From Nanobdellota archaeon (lineage in GTDB: Archaea; Nanobdellota; Nanobdellia; Woesearchaeales; JAUYGA01): 5,215 bases of DNA. The notes under the pieces are model-generated. The model did not search any database and was not told where the DNA came from. It worked only from the letters and a program-made list of their open reading frames with translations. This document shows, piece by piece, positions 4,130 through 5,215 of the stretch (its first letter is position 1; the number at the start of each line of letters is the position of its first letter). Location of the stretch: positions 1 to 5,215 of the forward strand of contig JAUYGA010000065.1 of the NCBI GenBank assembly GCA_030690755.1, read 5' to 3'. The position numbers and the translations under genes are program-made.

Positions 4130-5215
4130 TTATTTTAATAATCTATATGCAAAGCCTTTTTCTATGACAATCTTGTCTGCGTTTTCTTTGTTCTTGTCGC
4201 AGCCGACAACAGTCCATAGCTCTCCATTATCATTTCCATAAGTTACAGTGACTCTTACGGTGGATTGGTAACCTAAGTTGTCAACAAGGTCAACGTTGTA
4301 ATCAACGATCCTTATGTCTGCAACTTTAGTGCATTTTATGTCCTTTGAAAGAGGATTAGCGGTTATTAGATCCAATTCTTTTTTCAAACCTTCAAATAAT
4401 GCTGCGAAAATACCGCTGCCTGTTATATCATTGACGACAGTTTCGTGATGGCCAAAAATAAATCCATGCCAGACAACCCTGCTTTTTTCTTCTTTTCCTT
4501 CAACAACAATTGTCGTTCCCTCAAAAGAGATGCTTTTTATGACATCGCTGTATTTTTTTCCGAAATAGTGCTGGAACAAAAGAAATTTCTCAGCAGCTGT
4601 CCAGTTAGTGTAGCCTTGCGCGCATTTATCCTTTATGTAAGAGGTCATGTCTGCGACGATAGCGTCGTCTTTTGTTTTTTCTATTCCAAACTCTTTCAGG
4701 AATTCGACAACGTCTCCAGTGCCCATCTGGTCTGAAAGATGATATTTCTCTTCAGGATTTCCCCATTTTGCAGTATCAAAAACAATGTATTTTGCGCCCT
4801 TCCTGTGGCCGTCTGTATGCATTCCTGCCTTGTTTGTCGCAGCATATTTTCCAATTATCGGTGTTTTCTCATCAAATACCAAACCGAGGATTTTGTATGC
4901 ATCGAGAACAGTCTGTCTTGTCTTCTCAGGATGTTTAACATTCACAAAATAATTTAATCTATCAACGAGCAAGGGAATTACAATTGCAAGATTTGCATTT
5001 CCAACTCTCTCGCCTTCTCCAAAAGTTCCTTGTATGTGGTCAACGTAAGGAGCGACGGCTATTGAGTTTGCAATGACACTATCAAAATCATTATGGCCGT
5101 GAAACCCTAGTTCTCCTTTGAATCCTGCTGCGTCTAGATGCTTTCTGAAAATTTCAGTCAGTTTTGCGATTTCATCTGGGAAAAAATCACCTGTTGTATC
5201 ACAAAGGCAAAAACA
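4130..5215 (-). CDS. cimA: Citramalate synthase / LeuA-family acyltransferase, C-terminal 361 residues
   Basis: The reading frame is open from the right edge to TAA at 4130; the N-terminus lies outside the window, and about 165-175 residues are missing if it has the usual CimA length. The catalytic TIM-barrel end is present: LCDTTG (fragment residues 4-9), GFHGHND (37-43) with the two histidines that bind the divalent metal in this family (His39, His41), and GEGERVGNANL (66-76). Next come NKAGMHTDG (128-136) and the linker QGYTNWTAAEKFLLF (200-214), which resembles the CimA-type 'GYxxxxAExSFxLL' segment. The LeuA dimerisation/regulatory domain (about 222-361) follows, with VDYNVDLVD and ELWTVVGCDKN. 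Such enzymes join acetyl-CoA to pyruvate, making (R)-citramalate for isoleucine synthesis. The linker and the C-terminal match favour CimA over 2-isopropylmalate or homocitrate synthase, but the substrate-selecting N-terminal half is not visible. No terminator follows on this strand. Confidence 0.82.
   Translation of the reverse strand, partial: CFCLCDTTGDFFPDEIAKLTEIFRKHLDAAGFKGELGFHGHNDFDSVIANSIAVAPYVDHIQGTFGEGERVGNANLAIVIPLLVDRLNYFVNVKHPEKTRQTVLDAYKILGLVFDEKTPIIGKYAATNKAGMHTDGHRKGAKYIVFDTAKWGNPEEKYHLSDQMGTGDVVEFLKEFGIEKTKDDAIVADMTSYIKDKCAQGYTNWTAAEKFLLFQHYFGKKYSDVIKSISFEGTTIVVEGKEEKSRVVWHGFIFGHHETVVNDITGSGIFAALFEGLKKELDLITANPLSKDIKCTKVADIRIVDYNVDLVDNLGYQSTVRVTVTYGNDNGELWTVVGCDKNKENADKIVIEKGFAYRLLK

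Noticed and set aside
4445..4957. Three overlapping plus-strand open frames opposite the citramalate synthase
   Set aside because: The minus-strand frame carries conserved family motifs throughout; these are Phe/Cys/Ser-rich antisense shadows.
4130..4972. Start of the citramalate synthase homologue at the TTG at 4972
   Set aside because: The frame stays open to the window edge, and the conserved CDTTG, HGHND and GERVGN motifs lie upstream of that codon, so it is an internal leucine.

Overview
The window looks like ordinary chromosomal DNA from an AT-rich archaeon, perhaps one of the small-genome DPANN-type lineages; that last step is a guess from gene content. The signs of Archaea are TATA-like boxes with purine-rich flanks upstream of genes, stem-less oligo-T terminators, lipobox-bearing surface proteins, frequent AGA/AGG arginine codons and an archaea-typical PF09826 beta-propeller. 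No rRNA, tRNA, CRISPR array, transposase or phage gene is visible.

Layout. On the minus strand, reading right to left: a strong-SD orphan gene of 126 codons (1074-1454), a 202-residue predicted lipoprotein (280-888) and, 48 nt further on, the first 77 codons of a class II glutamine amidotransferase that runs off the left edge (1-231). A 439-bp divergent intergenic region (1455-1893) separates these from the main gene, a 726-residue secreted lipoprotein with a PF09826 beta-propeller (1894-4074, plus strand). It ends in a strong oligo-T terminator. Converging on it is the C-terminal two thirds of a citramalate synthase / LeuA-family enzyme (4130-5215, minus strand, N-terminus beyond the right edge).

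How the genes relate. The propeller protein and the 202-residue protein are both predicted to sit on the outer face of the membrane on a lipid-modified cysteine. The amidotransferase and the citramalate synthase are cytoplasmic metabolic enzymes. Nothing in the sequence ties the five genes into one pathway.

The most unusual part is the divergent intergenic region. Just upstream of the propeller gene it holds four tandem copies of an 11-bp TATA-containing unit, followed by two near-identical 14-bp boxes 19 bp apart. On the other side, two adjacent inverted repeats abut the Shine-Dalgarno of the orphan gene. This looks like a heavily regulated control region. I see no convincing new multi-gene system here.
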